This document shows, piece by piece, positions 17,472 to 26,772 of a stretch of 64,000 nt of DNA; the first letter of the stretch is position 1, and each line of letters begins with the position of its first letter. This stretch comes from Angelakisella massiliensis (GTDB lineage Bacteria > Bacillota > Clostridia > Oscillospirales > Ruminococcaceae). Both the position numbers and the translations under genes were made by a program. The notes under the pieces are model-generated. The model was not told where the DNA came from, did not search any database, and worked only from the letters and a program-made list of their open reading frames with translations. Where the stretch lies: positions 1,602,756 to 1,666,755 of the forward strand of contig NZ_LT629945.1 in NCBI RefSeq assembly GCF_900104675.1, written 5' to 3'.

Positions 17472-18566
17472 TTAATAAGCACCATCCTTTACCCGGATCA
17501 CCACCGGTTCGCCTCCCGCGGGAGCCCAAATATGTTCCGCCTCAGGCTCGACGGCCCGGATGGCGGCTTCTTCGCTGGCGATGTAGACCCGGTCCTCTTT
17601 TTCACCCACCACCATGGAGCGGAGCTTCAGCCGGTCATTGAGGGCCATCAGCCCCCCGGTGAAGCCCAGCACAATGGAGAAGGGTCCGGTAATGAGCAGA
17701 CTGGAAAAGAGGGTTCGCAGATACAAATGCTTTTCCCGGTCCGCCAGATCGGTTTTCCGCTGTATGGTGCTCCAGAAGGGAGCGGCGATAACGCTGGCCG
17801 CTTCTTCCAAAGTCAGCCCCTGAACCCGTACCAGATAATCCATAATATAGGTAATCACTTCAGTATCGGTCTGGAGAGTGCATTTATAGCCGAACATTTC
17901 AATAAAGCGGCGGTTGGCATCGTAGGAGGAAATTTCCCCGTTATGGACCACCGAATAATCCAGCAGGGTGAAGGGATGGGCGCCGCCCCACCAGCCGGGA
18001 GTATTGGTGGGATAGCGTCCGTGGGCGGTCCAGGAATAGCCCTCATATTCCTCCAGACGGTAGAATTCCGCCACATCCTCAGGGAATCCCACAGCCTTGA
18101 AGGTACCCATATTTTTGCCGCTGGAAAAGACATAAGCGCCGTCCACGCAGGCGTTGATGTACATAACAGTGCGGGCCACAAATTCCTTTTCATCCAGCTG
18201 CATGGAGGTCAGCACCGACCGCAGGGGAGCGACAAAATATCTCCAGATCACCGGTTCGCCGGTGATGGCGGGAATTTTACGGGTGGGGATGATCTCGGAT
18301 TTGATGATTTCAAAGCGTTCCTTGAGGAACACCTCACAGTTTTTTCTGGTGGCCCGCTGGTCAAAAAAGAGATGCAGGGCATAAAAATCCTTATATTCCG
18401 GATAGATGCCGTATCCCGCAAAGCCGCCGCCCAGACCATTGGAGCGGTCATGCATGGGTTTCATGGCTTCGGCCATCAGCCCGCCGGAGATGGGACGGCC
18501 TTCCCGGGAGATGACCGCGGCAATGGCGCATCCGGAGGGAATTCGTACTTGACCTTCTGGTTTCAT
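17472..18566 (-). CDS. Glutamate synthase amidotransferase subunit (GltB domain 1, class II)
   Basis: This 364-residue glutamine amidotransferase releases ammonia from glutamine for the synthase subunit. The probable nucleophile is Cys13 in PSGCAIAAV, implying removal of a short propeptide or a variant N-terminus. Class II features are AHGRYPTNTPGWWGGAHPF near 195 and VVHNGEISSYDANR near 220. The start at MKPEG was chosen because AAAGGAAAG precedes it; upstream in-frame codons lie in the leader hairpin. It is the first gene of the three-gene GOGAT operon and has a strong promoter and structured leader. Confidence 0.92.
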   Translation of the reverse strand: MKPEGQVRIPSGCAIAAVISREGRPISGGLMAEAMKPMHDRSNGLGGGFAGYGIYPEYKDFYALHLFFDQRATRKNCEVFLKERFEIIKSEIIPTRKIPAITGEPVIWRYFVAPLRSVLTSMQLDEKEFVARTVMYINACVDGAYVFSSGKNMGTFKAVGFPEDVAEFYRLEEYEGYSWTAHGRYPTNTPGWWGGAHPFTLLDYSVVHNGEISSYDANRRFIEMFGYKCTLQTDTEVITYIMDYLVRVQGLTLEEAASVIAAPFWSTIQRKTDLADREKHLYLRTLFSSLLITGPFSIVLGFTGGLMALNDRLKLRSMVVGEKEDRVYIASEEAAIRAVEPEAEHIWAPAGGEPVVIRVKDGAY

Positions 18567-18600
18567 GGAGCTTCTTTCCTTTCGGGGAGGATAAAGGCAA

Positions 18601-18652
18601 AAGGCGCTCATTCCAGCCCGCATCTTTTCGGGGCCGAAATGAACGCCTTTGC
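18601..18652 (-). promoter_or_regulatory. Leader hairpin of the GOGAT operon, related to the glnA leader
   Basis: On the minus strand AAAGGCGTTCATT pairs with AATGAGCGCCTTT around a loop, and the sequence after it reads CGCCTTTTGCCTTTATC. The first hairpin of the glnA leader on the other strand is followed by CGCCTTTTCCCTTATC. The shared hairpin-plus-tail suggests a common RNA-level control of the two ammonia-assimilation operons. Confidence 0.55.
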
Positions 18653-18664
18653 TCATTTGCAAGA

Positions 18665-18693
18665 ATTGTACAATGCATCCTGCACTTTGTCAA
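18665..18693 (-). promoter_or_regulatory. Sigma-A promoter of the GOGAT operon
   Basis: On the minus strand TTGACA (18693-18688), a 17-nt spacer and TACAAT (18670-18665) match the consensus almost perfectly. Transcription would start just before the leader hairpin. Confidence 0.85.
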
Positions 18694-19147
18694 GAGAATT
18701 TTCGCTTTTCCATCAATTCTGTAAAATAGGACAGACTGCTTATTAAAATTTTTGGTCTTTATCTATGTTTTTGATGATAAATGGAGCTTTTAAGAATGAA
18801 AGAATAAAAGTTTTTTGATGAATATCAGACGATTGGAAAAATATTTTGCCTGCCAAAAACCGCCTCGGCCACTGGGCTCAGGATGCGGTCAGACTCTTTT
18901 TTACTTATAACAGGCAGTGACCGGCACTGCTTTGTTAGGCCATGATTCTTGTCCCGACAGCAGCGCCGGATATAATAAGAGCGGCAGCGTCCGTCCGGTG
19001 AGAAGGTTCTTGCTCAGCTGTCCCGAAGGACAAGGCGCTTTGGGGCCTTCCTTTCGTCAAGCTGCCCACAGCGGAGCCGTTTCGGAATGGAATTTTCTGC
19101 CGATTTTCTGTTTTTTGCAGGATAAGAAAAAAATGCTGCAAAACCTC
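18694..19147. other. Intergenic region between GOGAT and glnA promoters
   Basis: About 450 nt lie between two divergent promoters. I see A/T-rich sequence near 18740-18860 and a GC-rich part near 18870-19070 with a weak ACCGC/GCGGT stem followed by TCTTTTTT (about 18860-18902). No convincing gene or known RNA was recognised; a small RNA cannot be excluded. Confidence 0.4.
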
Positions 19148-19176
19148 TTGACAAATCCCACAGGGGGGCGTATAAT
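19148..19176 (+). promoter_or_regulatory. Sigma-A promoter of glnA
   Basis: TTGACA (19148-19153), 17 nt, TATAAT (19171-19176): a perfect consensus promoter. The transcript would start near 19183 and begin directly with the attenuator hairpins. Confidence 0.92.
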
Positions 19177-19195
19177 TCGGACCCATAAAGGCAAG

Positions 19196-19320
19196 GGCGT
19201 CTTTGAGCTGAATGGCTCAAGGACGCCTTTTCCCTTATCAGGAAAAATTTCAACTGCATATCCGTAAAAAGGCAAAGGCGTCTTTGGAGTATGAGGTACC
19301 CAAGGCGTCTTTGCCTTTTT
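19196..19320 (+). promoter_or_regulatory. Transcription attenuator in the glnA leader
   Basis: Hairpin 1 (19196-19227) pairs GGCGTCTTTGAGC with GCTCAAGGACGCC around a hexaloop TGAATG. Hairpin 2 (19266-19320) pairs AAAAAGGCAAAG with CTTTGCCTTTTT and ends in a U-run, as an intrinsic terminator. The 3' arm of hairpin 1 (CAAGGACGCCTTT) is also complementary to the left part of hairpin 2 (AAAGGCGTCTTTG), so the two folds can exclude each other. Tandem hairpins with a hexaloop before a terminator recall ANTAR-protein targets, but the loop bases do not match the published A1/G4 rule. Confidence 0.65.
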
Positions 19321-19356
19321 CAGGAGGGCAAAGATGGAGGAAAAGGAGTTTTGAGT

Positions 19357-21453
19357 ATGGCAAACGTACCGGAATATTTTGGAAGCCTGGTTTTTGATGA
19401 CAGAGTAATGAAAGCCAACCTGTCCGCCCCGGTGTATCAGTCCCTGAAAAAGACCATTGACGAGGGAGCCCAGCTGGATCTGAGCGTTGCCAATGCCGTG
19501 GCCATCGCCATGAAAGACTGGGCGGTTGCCCATGGAGCCACCCATTACACCCACTGGTTCCAGCCCCTCACCGGCATCACCGCTGAGAAGCACGACAGCT
19601 TTATTTCTCCCTCTCCCGACGGCGGCGTGATCATGGAGTTCTCCGGTAAGGAGCTGATCAAAGGGGAGCCGGACGCATCTTCCTTCCCCAACGGCGGTCT
19701 GCGTGCTACCTTTGAGGCCAGAGGATATACCGCCTGGGACCCCACTTCCTACGCTTTTATCAAGGGCAAAACCCTGTGCATCCCCACCGCCTTCTGTTCC
19801 TACGGCGGCCAGGCGCTGGATAAAAAGACCCCTCTGCTGCGCTCCATGGAGGCCCTGAACAAGCAGGCGCTGCGGATTCTGCGGCTGTTCGGCAACGATA
19901 CTGCCAAATGTGTCCGTTCTTCGGTGGGCCCGGAGCAGGAATATTTCCTCATCACCAAGGAGATGTACGATCAGCGTCCCGATCTCCGCTTTACAGGCCG
20001 GACCCTTTTCGGCGCCAAGCCTCCCAAAGGCCAGGAGATGGACGATCACTATTTTGGTGTCATCAAGCCCCGGGTGGAAGCCTTCATGGAGGACCTGAAC
20101 GAGCAGCTGTGGAAGCTGGGAATCCTGGCCAAGACAGAACATAATGAAGTGGCCCCCGCCCAGCATGAGCTGGCTCCCATCTACACTACCACCAACATTG
20201 CCACCGATCAGAACCAGCTGACCATGGAGATCATGCAGAAGGTAGCGGCCAAACATGGCCTGGTCTGCCTGCTCCATGAGAAGCCCTTCGCCGGGGTCAA
20301 CGGCAGCGGCAAACACAACAACTGGTCCATCGCCACAGATTCCGGCCAAAACCTCCTCTCTCCCGGTGAGACACCCTATGAGAACGCCCAGTTCCTGCTG
20401 TTTTTGTGCGCCGTTATCAAGGCGGTGGATGATTATCAGGATCTCCTGCGGCTGTCTGTGGCCACCGCCGGCAACGATCACCGGCTGGGCGCCAACGAAG
20501 CGCCTCCCGCAGTGGTTTCCATCTTTGTAGGCGATGAGCTGGGGGCTGTTCTGGAGGCCATCGAGACCGGAACACCTTATAAGGGAGCGGAAAAGACCCA
20601 GATGACCTTGGGTGTGGATGTATTGCCCGAGTTCAACCGCGACACCACCGACCGCAACAGAACCTCTCCCTTTGCTTTCACCGGCAACAAGTTTGAGTTC
20701 CGGATGCTGGGCTCCTCCAACAGCATCGCCTGCGCCAACATCATGCTTAACGCCGCTGTGGCGGAAAGCCTGCGGATCTACGCCGACCGTCTGGAGCAGG
20801 CGGAGGACTTTGAGACCACCCTCAACTCCATGATCCGCAAAACCATCAAGGACCACAAGAACATCATCTTCAACGGCAACGGCTATGATGAAAGCTGGAT
20901 CAGAGAGGCCACCGAGAAGCGGGGACTGCTCAACTATCGCACCACACCCGACTGTATGCCTCACCTGATGGATAAAAAGAATGTGGAGATGCTCACCGCT
21001 CATGGTGTTTACTCCGAGGATGAGCTCCGTTCCCGGTGCGATATCATGCTGGAGAACTACTGCAAGACGGTGGTCATTGAAGGCAACACCATGGTGGATA
21101 TGGCCAAAACCCAGATCATTCCCGCGGTGGAGACCTATGCCGCCGATGTGGCCAGATCGGGCGCCGCCAAAAAGGCTCTGGACCCCACCTTGGCCTGCAG
21201 CTATGAAGCGGGTCTGGTGAAAAAGCTGTCTGAGCTTACCGACAGCGCCGCCATGAGGACCCGTGAGCTGGAAGAGGCTCTGGCCCGGCTGAAGGTGGCG
21301 GAGGATGTAGTGGGAGAATCCATCCTCATCCGTGACACCGTCCTGCCTGCCATGGAGCATTTGCGGAAGGTCTGCGACGAAGCGGAGACCCTCACTGCCA
21401 GAAGCTACTGGCCCTTCCCCACCTATGGGGACCTGCTGTTCAGCGTTCGGTAA
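19357..21453 (+). CDS. glnA: Type III glutamine synthetase
   Basis: This enzyme makes glutamine from glutamate, ammonia and ATP. At 698 residues it has the size of GSIII (GlnN), not of GSI. GSIII landmarks are visible: [28 protein letters not shown]-type sequence near residue 85, [16 protein letters not shown] near 260, the GSGKHNNWS glycine-rich site near 315 and [16 protein letters not shown] near 433. AAAAGGAG precedes the ATG at 19357. It is monocistronic, with a strong promoter and attenuator, and divergent from the GOGAT operon, giving a complete GS/GOGAT pair. Confidence 0.97.
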   Translation: MANVPEYFGSLVFDDRVMKANLSAPVYQSLKKTIDEGAQLDLSVANAVAIAMKDWAVAHGATHYTHWFQPLTGITAEKHDSFISPSPDGGVIMEFSGKELIKGEPDASSFPNGGLRATFEARGYTAWDPTSYAFIKGKTLCIPTAFCSYGGQALDKKTPLLRSMEALNKQALRILRLFGNDTAKCVRSSVGPEQEYFLITKEMYDQRPDLRFTGRTLFGAKPPKGQEMDDHYFGVIKPRVEAFMEDLNEQLWKLGILAKTEHNEVAPAQHELAPIYTTTNIATDQNQLTMEIMQKVAAKHGLVCLLHEKPFAGVNGSGKHNNWSIATDSGQNLLSPGETPYENAQFLLFLCAVIKAVDDYQDLLRLSVATAGNDHRLGANEAPPAVVSIFVGDELGAVLEAIETGTPYKGAEKTQMTLGVDVLPEFNRDTTDRNRTSPFAFTGNKFEFRMLGSSNSIACANIMLNAAVAESLRIYADRLEQAEDFETTLNSMIRKTIKDHKNIIFNGNGYDESWIREATEKRGLLNYRTTPDCMPHLMDKKNVEMLTAHGVYSEDELRSRCDIMLENYCKTVVIEGNTMVDMAKTQIIPAVETYAADVARSGAAKKALDPTLACSYEAGLVKKLSELTDSAAMRTRELEEALARLKVAEDVVGESILIRDTVLPAMEHLRKVCDEAETLTARSYWPFPTYGDLLFSVR

Positions 21454-21471
21454 AGGACCGTTTCCCTCAGG

Positions 21472-21510
21472 CGCCGGGCTGTGTCACCAAAGGAAACGCA
21501 GCCCGGTGTT
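21472..21510 (+). terminator. Probable glnA terminator
   Basis: GCCGGGCTG pairs with CAGCCCGGT just after the glnA stop codon. The tail is GTTTCC, so the U-tract is weak. Confidence 0.55.
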
Positions 21511-21546
21511 TCCGGCTCCGCTCCGGTAAAAGCGGAAAATCAAAGG

Positions 21547-21775
21547 CGTTTGAGAAAAGAAAAGTATCCCGGAGCGCCTGTCTCCAGCGAGTGGAGGAAG
21601 GTGGAAGCTCCATGACAGGTCCGGGGGAAGAACACTTTTCGAGCCGCAATCTGAACGGAAATTTTCTCAGTAGGTGCGCCGCACCGTCCCGCGTCAGTGG
21701 ACAGAGCCTTGCTTGAGGCTTGGAAAAGGAGAACAAAAATAGGTGGCACAGCGAGCGCAGCACTTGCCCTATTAG
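21547..21775 (+). promoter_or_regulatory. T-box riboswitch, specifier AAC (asparagine), upstream of asnB
   Basis: Stem I is recognisable: GAGAAAAG pairs with CTTTTCGAG around a distal AGCGAG..GGTGGAAGCTCC region typical of T-box stem I. The specifier loop GGGAAG-AAC-AC places AAC, an asparagine codon, at 21631-21633. The T-box sequence AGGTGGCACAGCG (21741-21753) lies in an antiterminator-like AATAGG/CCTATT stem. No strong terminator with a U-tract follows, so the mode of control (transcription or translation) is unclear. The specifier agrees with the downstream gene. Confidence 0.82.
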
Positions 21776-21814
21776 GATGCTGAATCAAAAAATAACAACA
21801 GGAGGAACGATTCC

Positions 21815-23398
21815 ATGTGTTCTATTATGGGTTACTGCGGCGAAAGTGCCAGCAGAGAGGTTTTTGAGAAGGGATTTGAGCGTACTGTATCCCGGGGTCC
21901 TGACGACAGCCGGGTGGTGGATACAGGAAAGGGACTGCTGGGCTTTCACCGGCTGGCCATCATGGGGCTGACCCCGTCGGGGATGCAGCCCTTCCGGCTG
22001 GGAAACAGCTATGTGGTGTGCAACGGGGAAATTTACGGCTTTGAAAAGCTGCGGGAAATGCTGCGGAAAAAAGGCTATACCTTCCAGAGCGACAGCGACT
22101 GTGAGATTCTGCTGCCTTTGTACCGGGAGTATGGGACGGGGATGTTCGCCATGCTGGACGCGGAGTTTGCCTGCATCATCTATGATGGGGAGAAACGCTC
22201 CTATCTGGCAGCCCGTGATCCCATCGGAATCCGCCCCCTTTATTATGGCTACGATCCCAAGGGTACTATCCTTTTTGCCAGCGAGCCAAAAAACCTGGTG
22301 GGCCTGGTGGGACAGATCATGCCTTTCCCTCCCGGCTGTTATTACGCAGATGGTGTGTTTCACCGTTATTGTGATATCGCCCAGGTGGACACTTACTGTC
22401 AGGACAGTCTGGAGACGGTGTGCGAGAACATCCGCAGGAAGCTCATCGCCGGGGTGGAAAAACGGCTGGTATCCGACGCCAAGGTTGGTTTTCTCCTTTC
22501 CGGCGGACTGGATTCCTCTCTGGTGTGCGCCATTGCCGCCCGAAAGACAAACACGCCCATCCGTACCTTTGCCATCGGTATGCGGCAGGATGCCATCGAC
22601 CTGAAATATGCCAGAGAGGTAGCGGAATATATCGGCAGCCGTCATACGGAAGTCTACATGACCCCGGAGGAGGTAGTGGGCTCCCTGGAAGAGGTCATCC
22701 GCACCCTGGGTACCTTTGACATCACCACCATCCGGGCAAGTATCGGGATGTACCTGGTGTGCAAGGCCATCCATAAGCGGACCGATATCCGGGTGCTCCT
22801 CACCGGAGAGATCTCCGACGAGCTGTTCGGCTACAAATATACCGATTTTGCTCCTTCGCCCAAAGCTTTTCAGGAGGAATCCCAGAAGCGGGTGCGACAG
22901 CTCCATGTATACGATGTACTTCGGGCGGACCGATGCATTTCGGTCAACTCCCTGGAGGCCCGGGTCCCCTTTGGTGATCTGGATTTTGTCCGGTATGTCA
23001 TGTCGGTGGACCCCTGGCTGAAGATGAACCGGTACGGAAAGGGAAAATATCTTCTCCGCCACGCGTTCGAAAAAGGAGGATATCTCCCGGCGGATATCCT
23101 GTGGCGGGAGAAGGCTGCCTTCTCCGACGCGGTGGGCCACTCCATGGTGGACTATCTGAAGGAATATGCCGAGACCCAGTATACCCAGGAGGAATTTGAG
23201 GCGGGATGCAGAAAATATTCCCATGCCCGTCCTTTCACCAAGGAATCTCTGTTGTACCGGGACCTTTTTGAGAAATATTATCCCGGTCAGGGGGATATGA
23301 TCCCCGATTTCTGGATGCCAAACCGCTCCTGGAAGGGCTGCGATGTGGATGATCCCTCCGCCCGGGTGTTGTCCAACTACGGAGACAGCGGCAAATGA
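21815..23398 (+). CDS. asnB: Asparagine synthase (glutamine-hydrolysing), AsnB type
   Basis: This enzyme transfers the amide of glutamine to aspartate using ATP. The 527-residue protein starts MCSIMGY, leaving Cys2 as the N-terminal glutaminase nucleophile after Met removal. RGPDD, FHRLAIMG and VCNGEIYGFEKLR are class II amidotransferase motifs. The synthetase domain has the P-loop LSGGLDSSLV near residue 230, LLTGEISDELFGY near 330 and SLEARVPFGD near 380. AGGAGG precedes the start. Placement downstream of an AAC T-box means it should be induced when tRNA-Asn is uncharged. Confidence 0.97.
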   Translation: MCSIMGYCGESASREVFEKGFERTVSRGPDDSRVVDTGKGLLGFHRLAIMGLTPSGMQPFRLGNSYVVCNGEIYGFEKLREMLRKKGYTFQSDSDCEILLPLYREYGTGMFAMLDAEFACIIYDGEKRSYLAARDPIGIRPLYYGYDPKGTILFASEPKNLVGLVGQIMPFPPGCYYADGVFHRYCDIAQVDTYCQDSLETVCENIRRKLIAGVEKRLVSDAKVGFLLSGGLDSSLVCAIAARKTNTPIRTFAIGMRQDAIDLKYAREVAEYIGSRHTEVYMTPEEVVGSLEEVIRTLGTFDITTIRASIGMYLVCKAIHKRTDIRVLLTGEISDELFGYKYTDFAPSPKAFQEESQKRVRQLHVYDVLRADRCISVNSLEARVPFGDLDFVRYVMSVDPWLKMNRYGKGKYLLRHAFEKGGYLPADILWREKAAFSDAVGHSMVDYLKEYAETQYTQEEFEAGCRKYSHARPFTKESLLYRDLFEKYYPGQGDMIPDFWMPNRSWKGCDVDDPSARVLSNYGDSGK

Positions 23399-23769
23399 GA
23401 AAAACAGCCATCTGGAAAAAGCCCTGACGGCGGGAGGGTTATGAGAACAGCCTTTGGAAATCCATGTCTCAGGGGCTTGACCATTTGGCAGGGCAGATAA
23501 ACTGCCTGCATGGTTTTGACAGGAAAAAGGGGATATTGTTGAGCAGCGCTGTACCGAAGGGAGCGGAATGGACGATAGTGAGAGCTGTCCGCTGCCAGGG
23601 GCGGAAAACTGATTTTCCACAAGCTCCATAATCTCTGAGAGCGGCAGTTATGCCCATAGATCGCTTTCTTTCCATGGATGTGGTAAAATAACCAGGATTC
23701 CAACAATGGAAAAACCAAGCTTTTTTATCTGCCTTTTGGGCGGCAAACAGCAAATCAGGAGGAAGTAGA
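23399..23769. other. Intergenic region between asnB and dapF
   Basis: This 371-nt stretch contains GC-rich partial hairpins after asnB (about 23418-23500). A possible -10 (TAAAAT near 23685) lies upstream of dapF. I looked for a lysine riboswitch core and did not find the conserved blocks. No gene recognised. Confidence 0.4.
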
Positions 23770-24558
23770 ATGCGCTTTACCAAAATGCACGGCTTGGGCA
23801 ATGATTATTTATATGTCTATGGTCCGGTTCCGGAAAATGTGGAGGAGCTTTGCCGCAAACTGTCGGACCGCCATTTCGGCGCCGGCAGCGACGGAATGAT
23901 TTATATTTCCCCCTCCTCAAAAGGGGACTTTCAGATGCGGATCTTCAATGCTGACGGCAGTGAAGCCAAAATGTGCGGCAACGGGATTCGCTGTGTGGGA
24001 AAGTATGTCTATGACAAGGGCTATACCGACCGGACCCAGCTGCGCATCGATACCCTGTCAGGAATCAAAGAGCTTCAGCTCCATCTTATGGGAGGCAAGG
24101 TCAAGTCGGTAGCTGTTGAGATGGGCCAGGCGGAAGCGGGAGAGGATCTGTCCCTGGAGGTGGATGGAGAGCAGGTGTGCTGCACTCCTGTTTCGGTGGG
24201 CAATCCTCACGCAGTCTTTTTCGTGGAGAGGATGGAGGAAGCCCCTCTCACCACTCTGGGCCCCAAGGTGGAGCGGCATCCCGCCTTCCCTGATGGGGTG
24301 AACGTGGAGTTTGTCCAGGTCCTTTCCCCCAATGAGCTGCGGATGCGGGTATGGGAGCGGGGCAGCGGCGTCACCATGGCCTGCGGTACGGGAGCCTGCG
24401 CCAGCGCGGCAGCGGCGGTACATAAGGGCCTGTGCCGGAGTAATGTCCCCATTTTGGTGCATCTGGACGGAGGCACGCTGGAAATACAGATAGCTCCCGA
24501 CGGCACCGTCACCATGACCGGCCCGGCGGAAACTGTTTATGAAGGGGAGACAGACTGA
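23770..24558 (+). CDS. dapF: Diaminopimelate epimerase
   Basis: DapF interconverts LL- and meso-diaminopimelate, needed for peptidoglycan and lysine. The 262-residue product has MHGLGNDYLYV at the N-terminus and the two catalytic cysteines in FNADGSEAKMCGNGIRC (near 72) and MACGTGACASA (near 203). CAGGAGGAAG precedes the start. It overlaps dapL by one base (TGATG), forming the operon dapF-dapL-nadE. Confidence 0.97.
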   Translation: MRFTKMHGLGNDYLYVYGPVPENVEELCRKLSDRHFGAGSDGMIYISPSSKGDFQMRIFNADGSEAKMCGNGIRCVGKYVYDKGYTDRTQLRIDTLSGIKELQLHLMGGKVKSVAVEMGQAEAGEDLSLEVDGEQVCCTPVSVGNPHAVFFVERMEEAPLTTLGPKVERHPAFPDGVNVEFVQVLSPNELRMRVWERGSGVTMACGTGACASAAAAVHKGLCRSNVPILVHLDGGTLEIQIAPDGTVTMTGPAETVYEGETD

Positions 24559-25748
24559 TGATCACACCCAACCTGCACTATGGGGATTTGAAAGATTCCT
24601 ACCTGTTTTATCATATCAGCCAAAAAGTTCAGGCGTATCTGGAGGCGCACCCGGAGGCGGTTTTGTACCGGATGGGCATTGGGGATGTCTCCCTGCCCCT
24701 TTGCCCCGCCGTTATTGACGCCCTCCACCAGGGGGTGGCGGATCAGGGCAGTAAAAGCACTTTTCATGGCTATATGCCGGAGTGCGGCGCGCCATTTCTC
24801 CGCCAGGCCATTTCCCAGCATTATGGCCGCCGGGGAGTGACCATTTCCCCCGAGGAGGTGTTTGTCTCCAGCGGGGCCAGCGATGAGCTGGGGGATCTGC
24901 TGGACCTCTTTGACCGTTCCTCCTCCGCTTTGGTGATGGAACCGGCCTATCCTGCCTATGTGGACGCCAACATTATGGCGGGGCGGAAGATCATCCATCT
25001 GGCCGCCGGGGAAGAGAATGGCTTTCTGCCGCTGCCGGATGAACAGACAGAAGGAGATCTGATCTATCTCTGTTCCCCCAACAACCCAACCGGCGCGGTA
25101 TTCAGCCGGGAACAGCTGCAAAAATGGGTGGATTTCGCCAACAGCCGTGGTTCCATCATCCTATTTGATGCCGCCTATGAGGCTTTTATCCAGGATAAAG
25201 CGCTGCCCCACAGCATCTTTGAGCTGAAGGGGGCGGAAAACTGCGCCATTGAGATTTGCTCCCTGTCCAAAACGGCAGGCTTCACCGGCACCCGTCTGGG
25301 TTATACCATTATCCCCAAGGGTTTGACCCGTCAGGGGATGAATCTTCATGAAATGTGGGTGCGCAACCGTACCACCAAGACAAACGGTGTCTCCTACATC
25401 ATCCAAAAGGGCGCGGCGGCGGTATTTACTGCCGAGGGGCAGCGGCAGGTGCGGGAGAATATCCGGGTTTATCAGGACAATGCCCGGATGCTGATGGATG
25501 CCTTTGATCAGCTGGGACTGTGGTATTGCGGCGGCAAAAATGCCCCGTATCTCTGGGTCAAATGTCCCGACGGCATGGGCAGCTGGGAATTTTTTGACTA
25601 TCTGCTGGAAAAAATTCAGGTAGTAGGCACCCCAGGGGAAGGCTTTGGAGCCTGTGGAGAGGGATATTTTCGTTTTTCTACCTTCGGCAGCCCCCAGGAT
25701 ACCAGGGAAGCGGCCCGCCGTTTGGTCAAATTGTTGGGGGGAAAATAA
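24558..25748 (+). CDS. dapL: LL-diaminopimelate aminotransferase
   Basis: DapL converts tetrahydrodipicolinate directly to LL-diaminopimelate with glutamate as amino donor, bypassing succinylated or acetylated intermediates. The 396-residue class I/II aminotransferase shows YRMGIGDVSLPL near residue 35, the STFHGYMPECG loop near 71, SPNNPTGA near 173 and the PLP lysine in CSLSKTAGFTGTRLGY near 238. Its pairing with dapF gives the last two steps to meso-diaminopimelate. Confidence 0.95.
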   Translation: MITPNLHYGDLKDSYLFYHISQKVQAYLEAHPEAVLYRMGIGDVSLPLCPAVIDALHQGVADQGSKSTFHGYMPECGAPFLRQAISQHYGRRGVTISPEEVFVSSGASDELGDLLDLFDRSSSALVMEPAYPAYVDANIMAGRKIIHLAAGEENGFLPLPDEQTEGDLIYLCSPNNPTGAVFSREQLQKWVDFANSRGSIILFDAAYEAFIQDKALPHSIFELKGAENCAIEICSLSKTAGFTGTRLGYTIIPKGLTRQGMNLHEMWVRNRTTKTNGVSYIIQKGAAAVFTAEGQRQVRENIRVYQDNARMLMDAFDQLGLWYCGGKNAPYLWVKCPDGMGSWEFFDYLLEKIQVVGTPGEGFGACGEGYFRFSTFGSPQDTREAARRLVKLLGGK

Positions 25749-25751
25749 GTC

Positions 25752-26486
25752 ATGCGGGATTATGAGGCTGAATTTGAAAAAAGAATCGCCTTTATCCGCT
25801 CTGTGTTGGAGCAAAGCGGATGTGGAGGTATCGTTTACGGCAACAGCGGCGGCAAGGATTCTGCTTTGGTGGGCATTCTCTGCAAAGCCGCCTGTGACAA
25901 CACAGTGGGCTTGATTTTACCCTGCACCACCAAACGGAATTATGATGAGGACGCGGCAGACGCCGAAGAAGTGGCTCGGCGGTACCACATCGAAACCCGC
26001 ACGGTGGACCTGACGCCGGTGAAGGAAGCGGAGCGGAAAGCCCTGGATGGGGTGACCGTTCTCAACGAGGGGGCGCTTGGCAACCTGGCTCCCCGGATAC
26101 GGATGCTCACCCTTTACGCCGTGGCCGCCTCGGAGAATCGTCTGGTAGCCGGTACAGGCAACCGGAGCGAGGCCTATGTGGGGTATTTCACCAAATGGGG
26201 CGATGGAGCCTGCGATTTTAATCCCATTGCGGACCTGACCGTTACCGAGATTTATGAATTTCTCCGGTATCTGGACGCTCCCCGGCGGGTACAGGAAAAA
26301 GCCCCATCAGCGGCCCTCTTTGACGGACAGACCGACGAGGGGGAGATGGGGGTAACCTATAAGGCGCTGGACGCTTTTCTCAGGGGCGAGGAGCTGCCGG
26401 ACGGTCAAAGGCAGCGGGTAGAGCAGCTGCACCGGAAGAGTGAGCACAAGCGTCAGGGCGTTATTTGCTATGGAAAAACAGAATAA
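25752..26486 (+). CDS. nadE: NAD(+) synthetase, ammonia-dependent type
   Basis: NadE amidates deamido-NAD to NAD using ATP. The 244-residue protein has only the synthetase domain. The PP-loop is GNSGGKDSALVG near residue 30, followed by NLAPRIRM and GTGNRSEAYVGYFTKWGDGACDFNPIADL, which bind deamido-NAD. No N-terminal glutaminase domain is present, so ammonia is the expected donor. It is three bases after dapL; a clear terminator follows at 26511-26558. Confidence 0.94.
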   Translation: MRDYEAEFEKRIAFIRSVLEQSGCGGIVYGNSGGKDSALVGILCKAACDNTVGLILPCTTKRNYDEDAADAEEVARRYHIETRTVDLTPVKEAERKALDGVTVLNEGALGNLAPRIRMLTLYAVAASENRLVAGTGNRSEAYVGYFTKWGDGACDFNPIADLTVTEIYEFLRYLDAPRRVQEKAPSAALFDGQTDEGEMGVTYKALDAFLRGEELPDGQRQRVEQLHRKSEHKRQGVICYGKTE

Positions 26487-26510
26487 ACGGTAAAAGGGTA
26501 GCAATGAAAA

Positions 26511-26558
26511 ACAGCAGTGTGCAGGCCGTCTGTAAGGGGCCACGCACTGCTGTTTTTT
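26511..26558 (+). terminator. Terminator of the dapF-dapL-nadE operon
   Basis: ACAGCAGTGTGC pairs with GCACTGCTGT and is followed by six T residues. The next 210 nt (to 26772) show no gene. Confidence 0.9.
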
Positions 26559-26772
26559 GTGGTAGGGAAGGGGAGAAGGGGCATATTTTCTGAAAGCGAA
26601 GGCACCGGGATGCTTTCAAACGCCTTCAAAGAGCGCAGCCCATTTGTTTAAAATGGAAAGCGAGAGGACAGCCACGACGTTGTTCCTTAGGGGATGAGAG
26701 TGAGCATCTCCCTTCCCGGGCAGGAAAAAAGAGGGATATCCGGTGCATCGGGGCACCATAGACAGGGAAGGG

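Noticed and set aside
19057-21360. A 767-residue minus-strand frame opposite glnA
   Set aside because: It is the mirror of a codon-biased GC-rich gene; the plus strand encodes a complete type III glutamine synthetase. The same applies to long frames opposite asnB, dapL, the giant protein and the pel genes.
23399-23769. Lysine riboswitch upstream of dapF
   Set aside because: The conserved lysine-aptamer blocks could not be located; only loose GC-rich hairpins are present.
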